NCBI GenBank assembly: GCA_963971405.1
Contig: OZ020488.1
Location: 8,807,261-8,871,260, forward strand
Origin: Psococerastis gibbosa
Taxonomy: Eukaryota; Arthropoda; Insecta; Psocodea; Psocidae
DNA: 64,000 nt
Direction: 5' to 3'
This document shows positions 54,075 to 64,000 of the stretch, piece by piece. The first letter of the stretch is position 1; every line of letters begins with the position of its first letter. The notes beneath the pieces were generated by a model that ran no database searches, was not told where the DNA came from, and was given only the letters and a program-made list of their open reading frames with translations. The position numbers and the translations under genes were made by a program.

Positions 54075-54225
54075 CGAATTGATAAAGAAGCCGAGTTGCT
54101 GCTGACGTTTAAGAAATGGAAACTAACATGCTTCGGACATGTGTTGAGGAACGATCACCTTCAGCATCTAATAATCCATGGGAAGATTGAAGGACAGAGA
54201 GAATAAGAAGAAGAAGAAGAAGACT
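54075..54225 (+). pseudogene. LINE-A' 3' end
   Basis: Reads RRIDKEAELLLTFKKWKLTC, FGHVLRNDHLQHLIIHGKIE, GQRE and a stop, then a GAAGAAGAAGAAG tail at 54207-54222. A short truncated insertion. Confidence 0.75.
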
Positions 54226-54753
54226 CCTCTCACTGAGCAATCTCTATACCACTAGTAATGAACGGTTTATGACTGAGGACCGAAAGCCGAAAAGTTCAGT
54301 CCATTTGTATTTGCGATTTTTAATGTTTTCATTGTATTTTCGGTCCGGGCCTCATCGATTCAATCTGGTCTTTGGTTAGGTCCTCCTTTATTCGGCCTCC
54401 TTTCTCTCTGCACCATGCAGAGCCCAAAGGGATTTTTTGCTGATTGTATACCTGATATCTAAAAAGCACAGGCTATAACTATAATGGTTCTGACGAAAAA
54501 TATACTAGACCAGATAATTTTATATTTTCATGCCTCCATGAACTAGACTAGGCTATACGGTATTGTTGTTGCGTTAAGTTACATAGCGTAGGGGGGGGGG
54601 GGTTAGAAGTGGGCTTAGCGAGAGTTAGGAGCTGTGTCAAAACACAAATGTTGTTCGTCAATGTCATAGGAATTTGATAAATTGCCTCCCCACAGTGGGC
54701 CATCTGCATACATTTTCCATCTTAAAAAAATACTTGTATCCTTATGTAGGCTA
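54226..54753. other. Unassigned stretch
   Basis: G run at about 54591-54602; nothing else assignable. Confidence 0.25.
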
Positions 54754-54761
54754 CCAATTTC

Positions 54762-54950
54762 CAGTGGCGGATTAAACAAAAGTTTTGGGAGGGGCGGATG
54801 GCAATTTGAAGCTTTGTTATTACAAGCTAGTCAACAAAAACGTGGCAAATAGACACTTGTAGACAGTGATTGACATTGTCACGCCAATTCCTTCTTAAGT
54901 ATGGGGGGGGGGGGCGACCGTCGTCACCACCCCCCTTTAATCCGCCACTG
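54762..54950. mobile_element. hAT MITE, CAGTGGCGGATTAAA ends
   Basis: Ends CAGTGGCGGATTAAA and TTTAATCCGCCACTG are perfect inverted repeats. Flanks CCAATTTC (54754-54761) and CCAATTAC (54951-54958) match at seven of eight. G run at about 54903. Confidence 0.9.
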
Positions 54951-55009
54951 CCAATTACTTACTTGTTTGGTCTCGGACCGGTATAGTAAATAAATACACG
55001 TAAAGTACT

Positions 55010-55100
55010 ATCTTACACTCAAATTGGAAGGCCCGGGACCGCCTGCTTTACATGACCTCCGACACATGGCCAGGAAAGGTAGCTATTGTGTGACTTGATT
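55010..55100 (-). mobile_element. SINE-A body fragment
   Basis: TTACACTCAAATTGGAAGGC and GGACCGCCTGCTTTACATGA match the SINE-A body. The tRNA-like head is missing. Confidence 0.65.
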
Positions 55101-55252
55101 AGGGTGAATGTGGATCCCATACCTATAAATATACCACACCATACCATACTATAAATTCGACCATATGGAAAACAAAGACAATTTTCATTCTTTCTCTTTT
55201 ACTCTACAGTCATCACTCATCACTGACTATGTAAAACCTTGTAAGTGACATT

Positions 55253-56074
55253 TTGTTTTCCAATTTGTACGTAGTATAAGGAAAGCAGTGATGGTCGAAA
55301 TTTTCGATTCCGAGATTTCAGGTTTTGAGGTAGAAACCCAAAAAAGTCGTTTTTACGAAATGTATGTCTGTCGCTCTGTCTGTTCATCGATTTCCGGGCA
55401 AACTACTCGGTCGATTTTGATGAAATTAAGCATGTAGGTTTTCAAAAATCATACCTTGGGACTATTTTTTTATTTTGGGCTAACTCAATTTGGGGGGTTT
55501 TATTCTCAAAAAACTAGAAAAAAACATATTAAAAAAATATTTCTCAAAAACGGCTCCAACGATTTTTTTTTTAAATTCACATATATAGTATTCGTTACTA
55601 ATGTTAATTAAATGCGGGGGGTAGCTTGCCTCTTGATAGTTTGCTTCTGGGGGTAAAAAAATAAAAATAACTGATTTTTTTAATGAAAAATGACTAAAAA
55701 GTAATTTTTCTGCGGATTCTTTCTATCGATGATTTCTACCTTCAGGCATGTTTTAGGTGTTAAATTGAGTAACGAAACCGGAAAGGTTGCTTTCTTAAAA
55801 AACTATTTGGTCTTGTGCAAAAAGTTTTTTTGAAAAAATGATTGAAAATTCACCCTCAAATGCATTGCGTGCCCTGCCATTATTATTATGTGGTAATGTG
55901 TTGGTCTGACCTATCTAGAATTACCTCCAGTGACGTCAGGTGGACACCCCCCCCCCCCCCGAGATATCGGAAATTTAGCCATAGGAAAATTATTTACCAT
56001 GAAATTACTCATTTTCTCCATCTACTAATTGGTAAATTGGAAAGCATGTTCGAGTAAACTCGGACCGGTTCTTT
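55253..56074 (+). mobile_element. Helentron-like repeat, copy J
   Basis: TTGTTTTCCAATTTGTACG start (one change from consensus), short (TGTC)n at about 55364-55382, C run at about 55948-55961, second sub-terminal repeat and terminal hairpin with GACCGGTTCTT. Confidence 0.8.
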
Positions 56075-56488
56075 TCACTTTTGTAGGAATGAGGAAATAC
56101 TATTACACATTCTATTGCGCTTTTTGATACTCGCAATGTTTTTAGCTTTCTTCTGGCATAGGCCCTAATATAGCGATTATTTTCAGTCTTAACCTGGGAA
56201 TAAAAAGGTAAGCTAGATCATTTTACAATGAAACGTGCTATTGAAAATGTTTTTTTATTTAATTTTTAACCCCAGGAATAAGTTAAGACTAAACGACATA
56301 GCTGGCCCACTGTAATGAAATTTTGTTGTTGTTGTTGTTGTTGTGTCTAGCTTATAAAACGATTCGTATTTTAATAAATTAGCTAATCAATGTGTAACCT
56401 GGATTTATGAAAAAATGTCACTTCCGCGGTTTTGCATATAGTCAGCGACTATGTTATGTCGTGACCCGAATCTGTGCGTGGTTACTAA
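56075..56488. other. Unassigned stretch
   Basis: A short (TTG)n run at about 56326-56342; otherwise nothing assignable. Confidence 0.25.
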
Positions 56489-56730
56489 TGGTCATCGCCT
56501 GTTTCATTGTGTCAATGGTAAGCTTGCCTCAGCTTGTCCATTATCGCTTGTAGCCGGTGTAGGTTGACATCGAGAGCGTTTACCAGTTTGCCAATGGCCA
56601 AAAATTCATACGGAAACAATAAAAATAATGTCCAAAATCCATGGGGTCATTGGCATTGGATAAGGGACCATTGTGCAACTATAATAAGCCGTAGGTTCAT
56701 AGAGAGTCCTTCACTCGAATTATTTTTGCA
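56489..56730 (+). repeat. Interspersed repeat R3
   Basis: Longest R3 copy in this orientation. The 83-codon frame at 56534-56785 lies mostly inside the repeat and is probably not a gene. Confidence 0.6.
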
Positions 56731-57031
56731 GCAATCAGGAAATGAAATCCCTTTAAGTAGAGCTGCCTTAAATCAAAAGTGTTGAAATAATTTTTTAAAT
56801 TATAATTTTTGCTTTTTTATAATAAAATAATAATAAAATAAAAATAATAATAATGTATAAATATTAATTTGGTAATATTTTTTGTTTGTCTTTGACATTG
56901 TTTGTCCGTGACACTTTTTACGATGTTGTTTACTTTTCTTACAAACAAAGATGGAGAATACATAATATGAGTTCAAAATGTGATTTATTTTATCTATGAA
57001 TTAATAACCGATCCTCGGCATAACCCAACAA
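56731..57031. other. Unassigned AT-rich stretch
   Basis: A (AATAA)-rich patch near 56818-56850; nothing else. Confidence 0.25.
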
Positions 57032-57704
57032 AAAGAACCGGTCCGAGTTTACTCGAACATGCTTTCCAATTTATAAATTTTCGGAACCTGTTTGGTTTTG
57101 AACACCTAAAACATATCTGAAGGTAGAAATCATCGATAGAAAGGTTCCGCAGAAAAATTACTTTCTAGCCATTACTCATGAAAATTGAGTTATTTTGATT
57201 TTTTTAACCCCAGAAGCAAACTATCAAGGGGCAAGCGACCCACCGCATTTTGTTGACGTTAATAACGACTACTATAGATGTGAATTTAAAAGAAATCGTT
57301 GGAGCCGTTTTTGAGAAATAAGTTCTTTAGACATTTTTTGGATTTTTTTTAGAATAACCCCCCCCCCCCGAATTAAGTTAGCCCAAAATAAAATATAAAA
57401 AAATGGTTCCGAGGTACAATTTTTGGGAACCTACTGTACATGCCAAATTTTAATCAAAAGCTTTTTGAAAATAAAAATAGAAGTAGCCCAAAATAAAAAA
57501 AATAAAAAATTCCGAGATATGATTTTTGTGAACCTACATGCCTAATTTCTTCAAAATCGAATGAGCGGTTTTCCCGGAAATCGATGAACAGACAGAGTGA
57601 CAGACAGACATTTCGTAAAAACCACTCAAATCCGTTGAAATCTCGAAACGAAAATTTCGACCGTCAAAAAGCTTTCCTTATACTAAGTATAAATTGGAAA
57701 GCAA
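57032..57704 (-). mobile_element. Helentron-like repeat, copy K (internally deleted)
   Basis: Both ends present, but the block with the G run and CTGACGTCACTGG after the sub-terminal repeat is deleted. A second partial copy of AGCCCAAAATAAAAAAAATA at 57486-57510 shows a local duplication. Confidence 0.75.
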
Positions 57705-58009
57705 TACCTTGTTAGCTGTTGGTACTTGAAGTAAATATAAGTTTCTTTTGCTAAATAGTTGATTTAGCTATAAGAGGTCAATTGAGCTTCAAAAGCACAG
57801 AGTCATAAGTTTTTGCTTTATCAGCAACCCGGCAGTCTTGGTCCTGAGCTTTAACTGCTCATAGGGGAAAATATTTTATTACATTATTACTTTTTATGGA
57901 GTGGAAGATGGAGTTTTATCATAAGGTTAGGTATACTGCACGTTTTTCCCTCAGGGTGCGATCCGTAGGATTTTTAGCTGACTTCCGTCAATTTCCATTT
58001 CACAAATGC
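57705..58009. other. Unassigned stretch
   Basis: No assignable element; the frame at 57896-58126 runs into the Penelope-like piece. Confidence 0.25.
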
Positions 58010-58305
58010 AAGACTATAATTGACGAAACAGTAGAATACTGGACGATAGGCCGGGGTTGTTCTGAAAGCGTACTTTCAAACGTTTCGTCAACGTCTGTGG
58101 TCGACATCTTCAGTGGAATGAAATGAAATGATATATTAGGCCATTATAACCACATAAGTACGATACAGTATGTGCTCGGCACCGTCAAAACTACAATTAG
58201 AAATACCATATACATAAAATAAAAACTTCTAAGTCTAGATTATAAAATTTTGGCTACTTTGGAACTATCTACGTAGACTTCTAAGATTGTATCTCAGAAG
58301 TTCAG
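58010..58305 (-). mobile_element. Penelope-like terminal fragment with insertion
   Basis: 58010-58117 and 58264-58300 are colinear with 13570-13665. Positions of about 58118-58263 are an insertion starting with a (TGAAA)n patch, probably a LINE 3' end, with TGGAAT and TGGAACT at the edges. It contains the core at 58083-58113. Confidence 0.5.
58083..58113 (-). ncRNA. Hammerhead-like core
   Basis: The minus strand has CTGAAGA, then GTCGAC, a 7-base loop, GTTGAC and GAAA. The stem keeps six pairs including one G-U. Confidence 0.45.
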
Positions 58306-58307
58306 CA

Positions 58308-58400
58308 ATACAAATAATGTCCAAAATCCATGGGGTCGTTGGCACTGGGACCTGTGGGCCACTACAAGCAGGCCTAGGTTCATAAAAAAAAAGTTCATCA
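58308..58400 (+). repeat. Interspersed repeat R3, 3' part
   Basis: AATGTCCAAAATCCATGGGG, TCGTTGGCACTGG and CCTAGGTTCATA match the end of the 56489 copy. Confidence 0.55.
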
Positions 58401-58430
58401 GGACATTATTACCTACTCCTGTGGTCTGAT

Positions 58431-58682
58431 GAGCCGGCCGCCTTACCAAGTTGAATCCAGCGGACCAGAGCAGGTTCAAAGATGCAGATAATTTGATCGT
58501 GTGCACAGTGCCAGTAGGGAAACATGGTAGGACTTGTCCTGGTCACCTCCGAACTAGTCGTGTGACTTCACTGTGTTTCCCAAGTGGTTCGGAATCCACT
58601 ATAATCAGGAGGTCCCCTGTTCTATGGGCCCACACCGTGGCCTGGGACTGTGCCCAACCATACTTCTACTACTACTACTACC
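58431..58682 (+). mobile_element. SINE-B with a 10-bp target duplication
   Basis: GTGGTCTGAT at 58421-58430 and 58683-58692. Starts GAGCCGGCCGCCTTACC and ends in (CTA)n. Same family as 21380 and 63587. Confidence 0.85.
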
Positions 58683-58701
58683 GTGGTCTGATACCCATTC
58701 A

Positions 58702-59550
58702 AAGAACCGGTCCGAGTTTACTCGAACAAGCTTTCCAATTTAACCAAATTAGTAGATGAAAGTAGATAGAAAATGAATAATTTCATGGTAAACAATTTTC
58801 CTATAGTTAATTTCCGACATCTCGGGGGGGGGGGGGGGGCGGTTGTCCATCTAACGTCACTGGAGGGGAGGTAAATAATTCAAGATAGGTCAGACCAACA
58901 CATTACCACACGCAATGCATTTGAGCGTGAATTTTCTATAATTTTTTCAAAAAAACATTTTTTTGTATAAAACGGAATAGCTTTTGGAAAAGTAACCTGT
59001 GCCGATTCGTTACTCAATGTGACACCTAAAACATGCCTGAAGGTAGAAATAATCGATGGAAAGGTTTCGCAGAAAAATTATTTTTTAGTCATTTTTCATT
59101 AAAATTTAGTTATTTTTATTTTTCTACCCCCAGAAGCAAATTATCAAGGGGGAAGCGACCCCCCGCAATTTATCAACATTAATAACGACTACAATATATG
59201 TGAATTTAAGAGAAATCGTTGGAGTCGTTTCTGAGAAATAATTTTTTTATGATATTTTTTTTAGAGTTTTTTGAGAATAAAACCCCCTCAAATTGAGTTA
59301 ACCCAAAATAAAAAAAATGGTCCCGAGGTATGATTTTTGTGAACCTACATACCGAATTTCATCATACTCGACTGAGTATTTTGCCCGAAAATCGATGAAC
59401 AGACAGACAGAGCGACAGACAGTCATTTCGTAAAAACCACTTATTTGTGGTTCCTGGGACCTCAAAACGTGTAATTCCGTTGAAATCTCGGAATCGAAAA
59501 TTTGGACCGTTACAAAGCTTTCCTTATACTACGTATAAATTGGAAAGCAA
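58702..59550 (-). mobile_element. Helentron-like repeat, copy L
   Basis: Full-length, both termini, G run at about 58824-58838, (GACA)n at about 59400-59425. It starts about ten bases after the SINE-B duplication. Confidence 0.8.
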
Positions 59551-60392
59551 AAATAGAGAATGCGCATAATTTGAGTTCAACTGTATTTCATATATAATAT
59601 TTTAGCACTGGTGCAGAATTTCACCACTCACCCCCCCCCCCCCCCCTCCCCACTGATTAGACTGTTTCCATCTAGAAGGCTTCTGCAATAATGTTGATTT
59701 CCACAGACCTACAACACAGTAAGGAACGTAGCTACGCTTTTGAAGTAGAAAATATACCAAATGACTACGAATTTTATAAACACTAGCGTTATATAGACTT
59801 GTGATGTTTTCTGTCCGTGGCATTTTACTGTATATGTAAAGGAACGTGAGTCTAGAAATTTACATAGGAGTGATTCCCCACAAAAATAATTTTTTTCATT
59901 TCAGCGCCTACCTGCCACGACTCTTAAGACCAACTGTTGAAAAAAAATGCAGGCCGAAGCAAACGTCCCTTCTCTCGTATATAGAATTCTACGTGAGGTA
60001 TATTCCGCCAAGCTCATCATAAAAAACAAATTGTAGTCAATATTTTTTTGGGTTCGTAATGGAATGAAAAGAAAAATCCAATAAAAAAAATATGGCCCAT
60101 CAAAGTAGTTTTACAATGTCTGAACTTAGTGAATTATTAAATTCGAAGTCATAGCCAGTTCACGGCTTCGACATACTTTCTGTTTGTTTCGCGCGTTCGA
60201 TTTTGGACCGGAACGTAATCGGACTGTCTGTAAAGGGGCGCTTTGCCGTTATCTTGAGACACCTAGTTTTTGGCGCTAACTAGAATAGTGCAGTTCTGAC
60301 GGCTTATGCTGTATTTAAACCAGAATGACCTGTATAAACACGAAACTTGTCGATGCTAAGCATCATATAATACGCGTCGAAGAGACATCTAG
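59551..60392. other. Unassigned stretch
   Basis: C run at about 59630-59646; short unrecognised frames. Confidence 0.25.
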
Positions 60393-60400
60393 GGAGAAAA

Positions 60401-60588
60401 CAAGGGTGGATCCAGTGAAAAATTTGGGGGGGGGGGGGTCACAAGTTGTATGTAAGTTTAAAAGGTAATTTTGAAAACTTGAGTTTTATTCATTTTTTTA
60501 TTATCATATGAATTTACTCATTTAGGGGGGGGGGGGGAATCGTCGTGACCCTCTGAACCTCCCCCGCCCCCCCGTGGATCCGCCATTG
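60401..60588. mobile_element. hAT-like MITE, CAAGGGTGGATCC family
   Basis: GGAGAAAA at 60393-60400 and 60589-60596. Ends CAAGGGTGGATCC and GTGGATCCGCCATTG. G runs at about 60426 and 60524. Confidence 0.9.
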
Positions 60589-60596
60589 GGAGAAAA

Positions 60597-61344
60597 GGAC
60601 AAGGGCAGATAAGGTAGTAACACGATATCACGGGTTCAGAATGAATTTTTTATTGAATGGATGGATGAATAAGAATAAATGAATAAATGGATGAATGAAT
60701 GAAAACGTCTTTACATTAGGAGAGCTGTAGTCGTGAAGGGCTGTATTCTACCAGCTAACCTATTTTGGTTTACAAATTATTACACAAATTACTATGAGTT
60801 ACATAACATTTTTTCCTTAAAAAAGTCCCCCTTCTGTCCAGATATTTTACAATTCCCTTTTTTCAGAAATAATAGGAGTCACCGGCTCGGAGTCAACCAG
60901 TCAGTTTTCTAGACAGTTCATGAGACTTCATTCAATCGGGGCCTGCACAGTGAACTGTATATAATGGACTTGTTACTCATTAGACTTAAAGAGAAACAAA
61001 AACAGTACAGAGCAATCACAAAACCATAGCTTTGTAAAATTAAATCCAATCAAAATAAAATGGGGGTAAATTCTAATTTGCCTGTGACAATTTGTATAGA
61101 CCGCAGAGAAATTGAGAGCCGACACATTACTGTATTCACTGATAATGAGCATTCAATGCATATTTATTAAAGTTTTCGCGGCATTATGCCAAAACTCTTG
61201 GTTTAATGCCTTTTTGTGGAGATGCCGCAGTGGAGAGATGGGTCACGGGAGGGGTTTGTTGTAATTTAGTGGATTAATATTAAATTTTGTTTGATGTTCT
61301 AATTCATAATTCAATCCCCGCGGTTTTGCACCAAACTAAATATG
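60597..61344. other. Unassigned stretch
   Basis: A (GAAT/GGAT)n patch at 60655-60702 followed by AAAACGTCTTTACATTAGG may be a LINE 3' end complement. The remainder is unassigned. Confidence 0.3.
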
Positions 61345-61931
61345 TAACAATATATAACAGAAGACAATAGCTCAGCGATTGAAATAAACAGCCGTATCCA
61401 ACAAGCCAAGGTGGCATTCAATAAAAAATCCAAGATTCTGGAATCCTATAACATAAAACTAACCATCAGGAAGCAATTTCTAAAAACATGTGTATGGAGT
61501 GTTTTATTGTACGGCTGTGAAACCAGGACTATAGCAGATAAGGAACTAAAGAAACTCGAAGCTTTCGAAATGTGGTGTTACAGAAGGATGCTACGGATCA
61601 CCTGGAGGGACCATGTGACAAATGAAAGAGTGCTAGGCGCTATCGGGGAAGAAAGACAGTTAGTAGCCCAGATACGAATCAGGAGAGTGAAATGAATGGG
61701 GCATTTGCTAAGGCACGAAAATCTGGTACACACTATTATCGAGGGCACAGTAGAGGGAAATAACCGAAGAGGACGGCCGAAGAAGGAATTCATGGATCAA
61801 GTAAAAGAAGACGCAGGAGCAATATCATATCAAGAACTGAAAAGGAAGATCGAGGTCCGAGTAAACTGAAGGACGATATGCAGGGAGTTGCTGCCAACCA
61901 ATCGCTAAGATTGTAACCTTAAGAAGAAGAA
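61345..61931 (+). pseudogene. LINE-A reverse transcriptase C-terminus (best copy)
   Basis: One frame covers QQAKVAFNKKSKILESYNIK, KTCVWSVLLYGCETRTIADK, LEAFEMWCYRRMLRITWRDH and VTNERVLGAIGEERQLV up to RRVK. It then has a single TGA (61693-61695) where relatives have Trp, and continues MGHLLRHENLVHTIIEGTVE and NNRRGRPKKEFMDQVKED to a stop near 61869. LLYGCET and RGRPKK are hallmarks of non-LTR polymerase tails. It ends in an AAGAAGAAG tail at 61921-61931. The catalytic domain is absent. Confidence 0.85.
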
Positions 61932-61959
61932 ATATATGGGGCATCCACACTTCCCCATC

Positions 61960-62205
61960 TTTATCTTCTTCTAATGCCTCTTCTGTCGAAGATTGACACA
62001 AATGTCACGGAGTTTTATCTACTGCTTTACCACCGCTATAGACAAGGCCGAAGCCAGAATGTTTTTTCGGGATCGGTCCATCTGACGTCACCGGAGGTAA
62101 GTTACCTTCAATATATTTAAAACCACATTCTATCTAGTGTACGCTGCAAATATTTCGGGTGGGGCTCAGACCCCTCTGGCTACGACCTTGGCTATGGATA
62201 TGATA
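61960..62205 (-). pseudogene. LINE-A' 3' end split by a MITE
   Basis: CTTCTTCTAATGCCTCTTCT and GTCGAAGATTG match the start of 10000-10530. The MITE at 62043 interrupts it. Confidence 0.6.
62043..62190. mobile_element. hAT-like MITE, CAAGGCCGTAGCC family
   Basis: GCTATAGA at 62035-62042 and GCTATGGA at 62191-62198. Ends CAAGGCCGAAGCCAGA and TCTGGCTACGACCTTG. G runs are reduced compared with relatives. Confidence 0.85.
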
Positions 62206-62736
62206 TATAATACACTAAGAACTTCTAATATAATATACTAGAAGTACCATTGGCGCTAGTGTCGCATGGTCATTTGATTTCTGCCATTTTTGGGCTCACA
62301 GCAGGGGGTATTCTGTATTTAATTTAAAAACTAAGAGAAAATGCCTTTTTGTTGCCCTGTTATTATTGCCTATAATTTAATTTTGCATTTGCTACATTTT
62401 AAATTTCATAGGGTACAGTATATAGTTGTTGTTTTGGATGATTGAACTTTTTTGATGCTATTGTTTATTTTTAATCCACATAATTTTCAGCTATTTTGGG
62501 AAAGCCTATTAATTATAATAGTGAAGTTAGACAGCCTAAATATTAAATAAAGACACTTTTTTTTTTTAAAAAATGTTGGGTTAGGTACCATAAGATAACT
62601 ATAGTTTCATTTGGCGCGAAAATCTGAGGCCAAAAGATGGCGGATCTTCTATTGGTCCACACTGCCGCAAGCAAATCATGTGGAGGTGTAGGGGCTTGGT
62701 AATGCAATCTTGGCAGGTTTACCAACAATAAGTAAG
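62206..62736. other. Unassigned AT-rich stretch
   Basis: Nothing assignable on either strand. Confidence 0.25.
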
Positions 62737-62739
62737 TAA

Positions 62740-63123
62740 GGCGCCCATTCCATTGACCGGCTAGGGCTATTTCCAAAAACGGTGACGTGGTAGCAGACAT
62801 TCAAGACTTAGGTAGCGTTTCCACCGACCTCGCATTGCAGATTGCAAATGACATTGACGGAAATGTTTGTTTTTCTTTTTATAGAAATCTATTAAAATGT
62901 TTGTAATTAACATATCCCATGAAGCCATTTTTTAATTTTAGTTTGTTTGTTTGTGATTTTACTGTATGATCATTGATCAATTTTAACTATGGCATAGAGG
63001 AAAATAAACATTTCCGTCAATTCTGCAATGCGTGGTCGGTGGAAACGCCACCTAAGTCTTGAATGTCTACTACCACGTCACCGTTTTTGGAAATAGCCCT
63101 AGCCGGTCAATGGAATGGGCACC
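62740..63123. mobile_element. Composite foldback MITE, copy 4
   Basis: TAA at 62737-62739 and 63124-63126. 384 bp, the same length and structure as copy 1, with few differences. Confidence 0.85.
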
Positions 63124-63126
63124 TAA

Positions 63127-63526
63127 GTAAATGTGTGTTGAAGCATAAATCAATTAATACACAATAATATGCATGGGAACACAGAAAATAAAGGGCTAGT
63201 CGCATAGGCACCAAGCTACAATATATTTGTCGCGTCTCTCTAGTTCAGGACTCACAATTTTCCAACCTTACCACGTCGCAAAGTTCATTCTTGGTTTTAC
63301 AGCCCTTTGTGACATAAAGTTTTTAGTGCGCCTGTTGGCTCATACTGCATTCCATAAACACCCTAAATATCACCCTTGATGGGCCGACTATTCTCCTCTA
63401 AAATTTTCCCTGACTATTTTGTGTATTATCTAAATTTCATGGCAATGGAAATTACTTCTGGGTATTTTTGTTCTTATTGCTTTCCTATATATTTACTCGC
63501 TAGTATAAGAGCTGAGGTCCTGATGT
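63127..63526. other. Unassigned stretch
   Basis: 63474-63513 resembles the TTGCTTTCC...TAGTATAA end of the Helentron-like repeat; the remainder is unassigned. Confidence 0.3.
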
Positions 63527-64000
63527 GACGCGAATGGATACAGAAGCCGAGTCCAGTTAAGAAACGGAAACTAATATACTTATATAGCCGGCCGCCATAC
63601 CAAGTTGAATCCAGCGGACCAGAGCAGGTTCAAAGCTGCAGATAACCTTGGTCATGTGCACAGTGCCGGCAGGGAAACATGGTAGGACTTGTCCTGGTCA
63701 CCTCCGAACTAATCGTGTGACTTCACTGTGTTTCCCAAGTGGTTCGGAATCCACTATAATCAGGAGGTCCACTGTCCTATGGGCTGGCATAGGACAGTCA
63801 AGTCGGGGTCGCTCTATGGGCCCAAATATGAGGCCTAAGTCGTTATTAACCCGACGAACACTACTACTACTAATATACTTATATATATTCAGCTTATATA
63901 CTTATCACTTCATATGATGAAGAACAAAAAGTATCGCCTTCTGCATTTAATATTCTAAGGGAAAATATAGAAAGACTGTAGGCTTCCGAAGAAGAAGAAC
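63527..64000 (+). pseudogene. LINE-A' fragment split by SINE-B, runs off the window
   Basis: ACGCGAATGGATACAGAAGCC and TTAAGAAACGGAAACT match the LINE-A' tail, which resumes after 63885 with CCTTCTGCATTTAATATTC and GAAGAAGAAGAAC at the window edge. Confidence 0.6.
63587..63870 (+). mobile_element. SINE-B with a 15-bp target duplication
   Basis: TAATATACTTATATA at 63572-63586 and 63871-63885. Starts GCCGGCCGCCATACCAAG and ends (CTA)n. A tandem-like extra block (GGCATAGGACAGTCAAG) lies near 63785. Confidence 0.85.

Overview
This window looks like intergenic or intronic DNA from an arthropod, most likely an insect. The base composition is AT-rich, open frames are short and broken, and nothing resembles a bacterial operon. 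Almost everything recognisable is a transposable element. I cannot name the species. The only possible host-gene trace is a short THAP-domain-like exon piece near 45.46-45.60 kb. Repeat family names below (SINE-A, LINE-A, Helentron-like and so on) are working labels from comparisons inside this window, not database names.

The one element with long intact coding capacity is a Ty3/mdg4-type LTR retrotransposon on the minus strand at 46856-52116. Its two 387-bp LTRs appear identical except for the first base. It has an AATG target duplication, a tRNA-Trp-like primer-binding site, a Gag with a Cys-His-Cys-Cys motif (a CsRn1-lineage trait) and an uninterrupted 1087-residue Pol (protease, RT, RNase H, integrase with DD35E and a GPY/F-like module).

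The rest is a mosaic of small elements. (1) At least twelve copies or pieces of an approximately 0.85-kb repeat have the layout of non-autonomous Helentrons (DINE-1/HINE type): sub-terminal inverted repeats, a GACA/TGTC microsatellite, a G-run and a 3' stem-loop. (2) A tRNA-derived SINE (SINE-A) and a second retroposon with a TAC-repeat tail (SINE-B) occur repeatedly. (3) 3' ends of several non-LTR retrotransposon families are present, all broken. (4) hAT-type elements carry 8-bp target duplications, and many contain long G or C runs. (5) Foldback elements with 3-bp TWA duplications are PIF/Harbinger-like. (6) Penelope-like terminal pieces carry hammerhead-ribozyme-like motifs.

Insertion order can often be read directly. 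At 22.8-23.6 kb a hAT lies inside a hAT inside SINE-A. At 34.9-36.6 kb a SINE-C and a 1.1-kb hAT split one Helentron-like copy. At 21.2-21.7 kb SINE-B lies in SINE-A. At 3.65-4.13 kb a foldback element lies in SINE-A. The most unusual patterns are the composite foldback elements, in which one inverted-repeat element sits at the centre of another and the pair occurs four times, and the hammerhead-like cores whose stem II is kept by compensatory or wobble changes. I found no cellular operon, defence system, CRISPR array, rRNA gene or clear functional tRNA gene.
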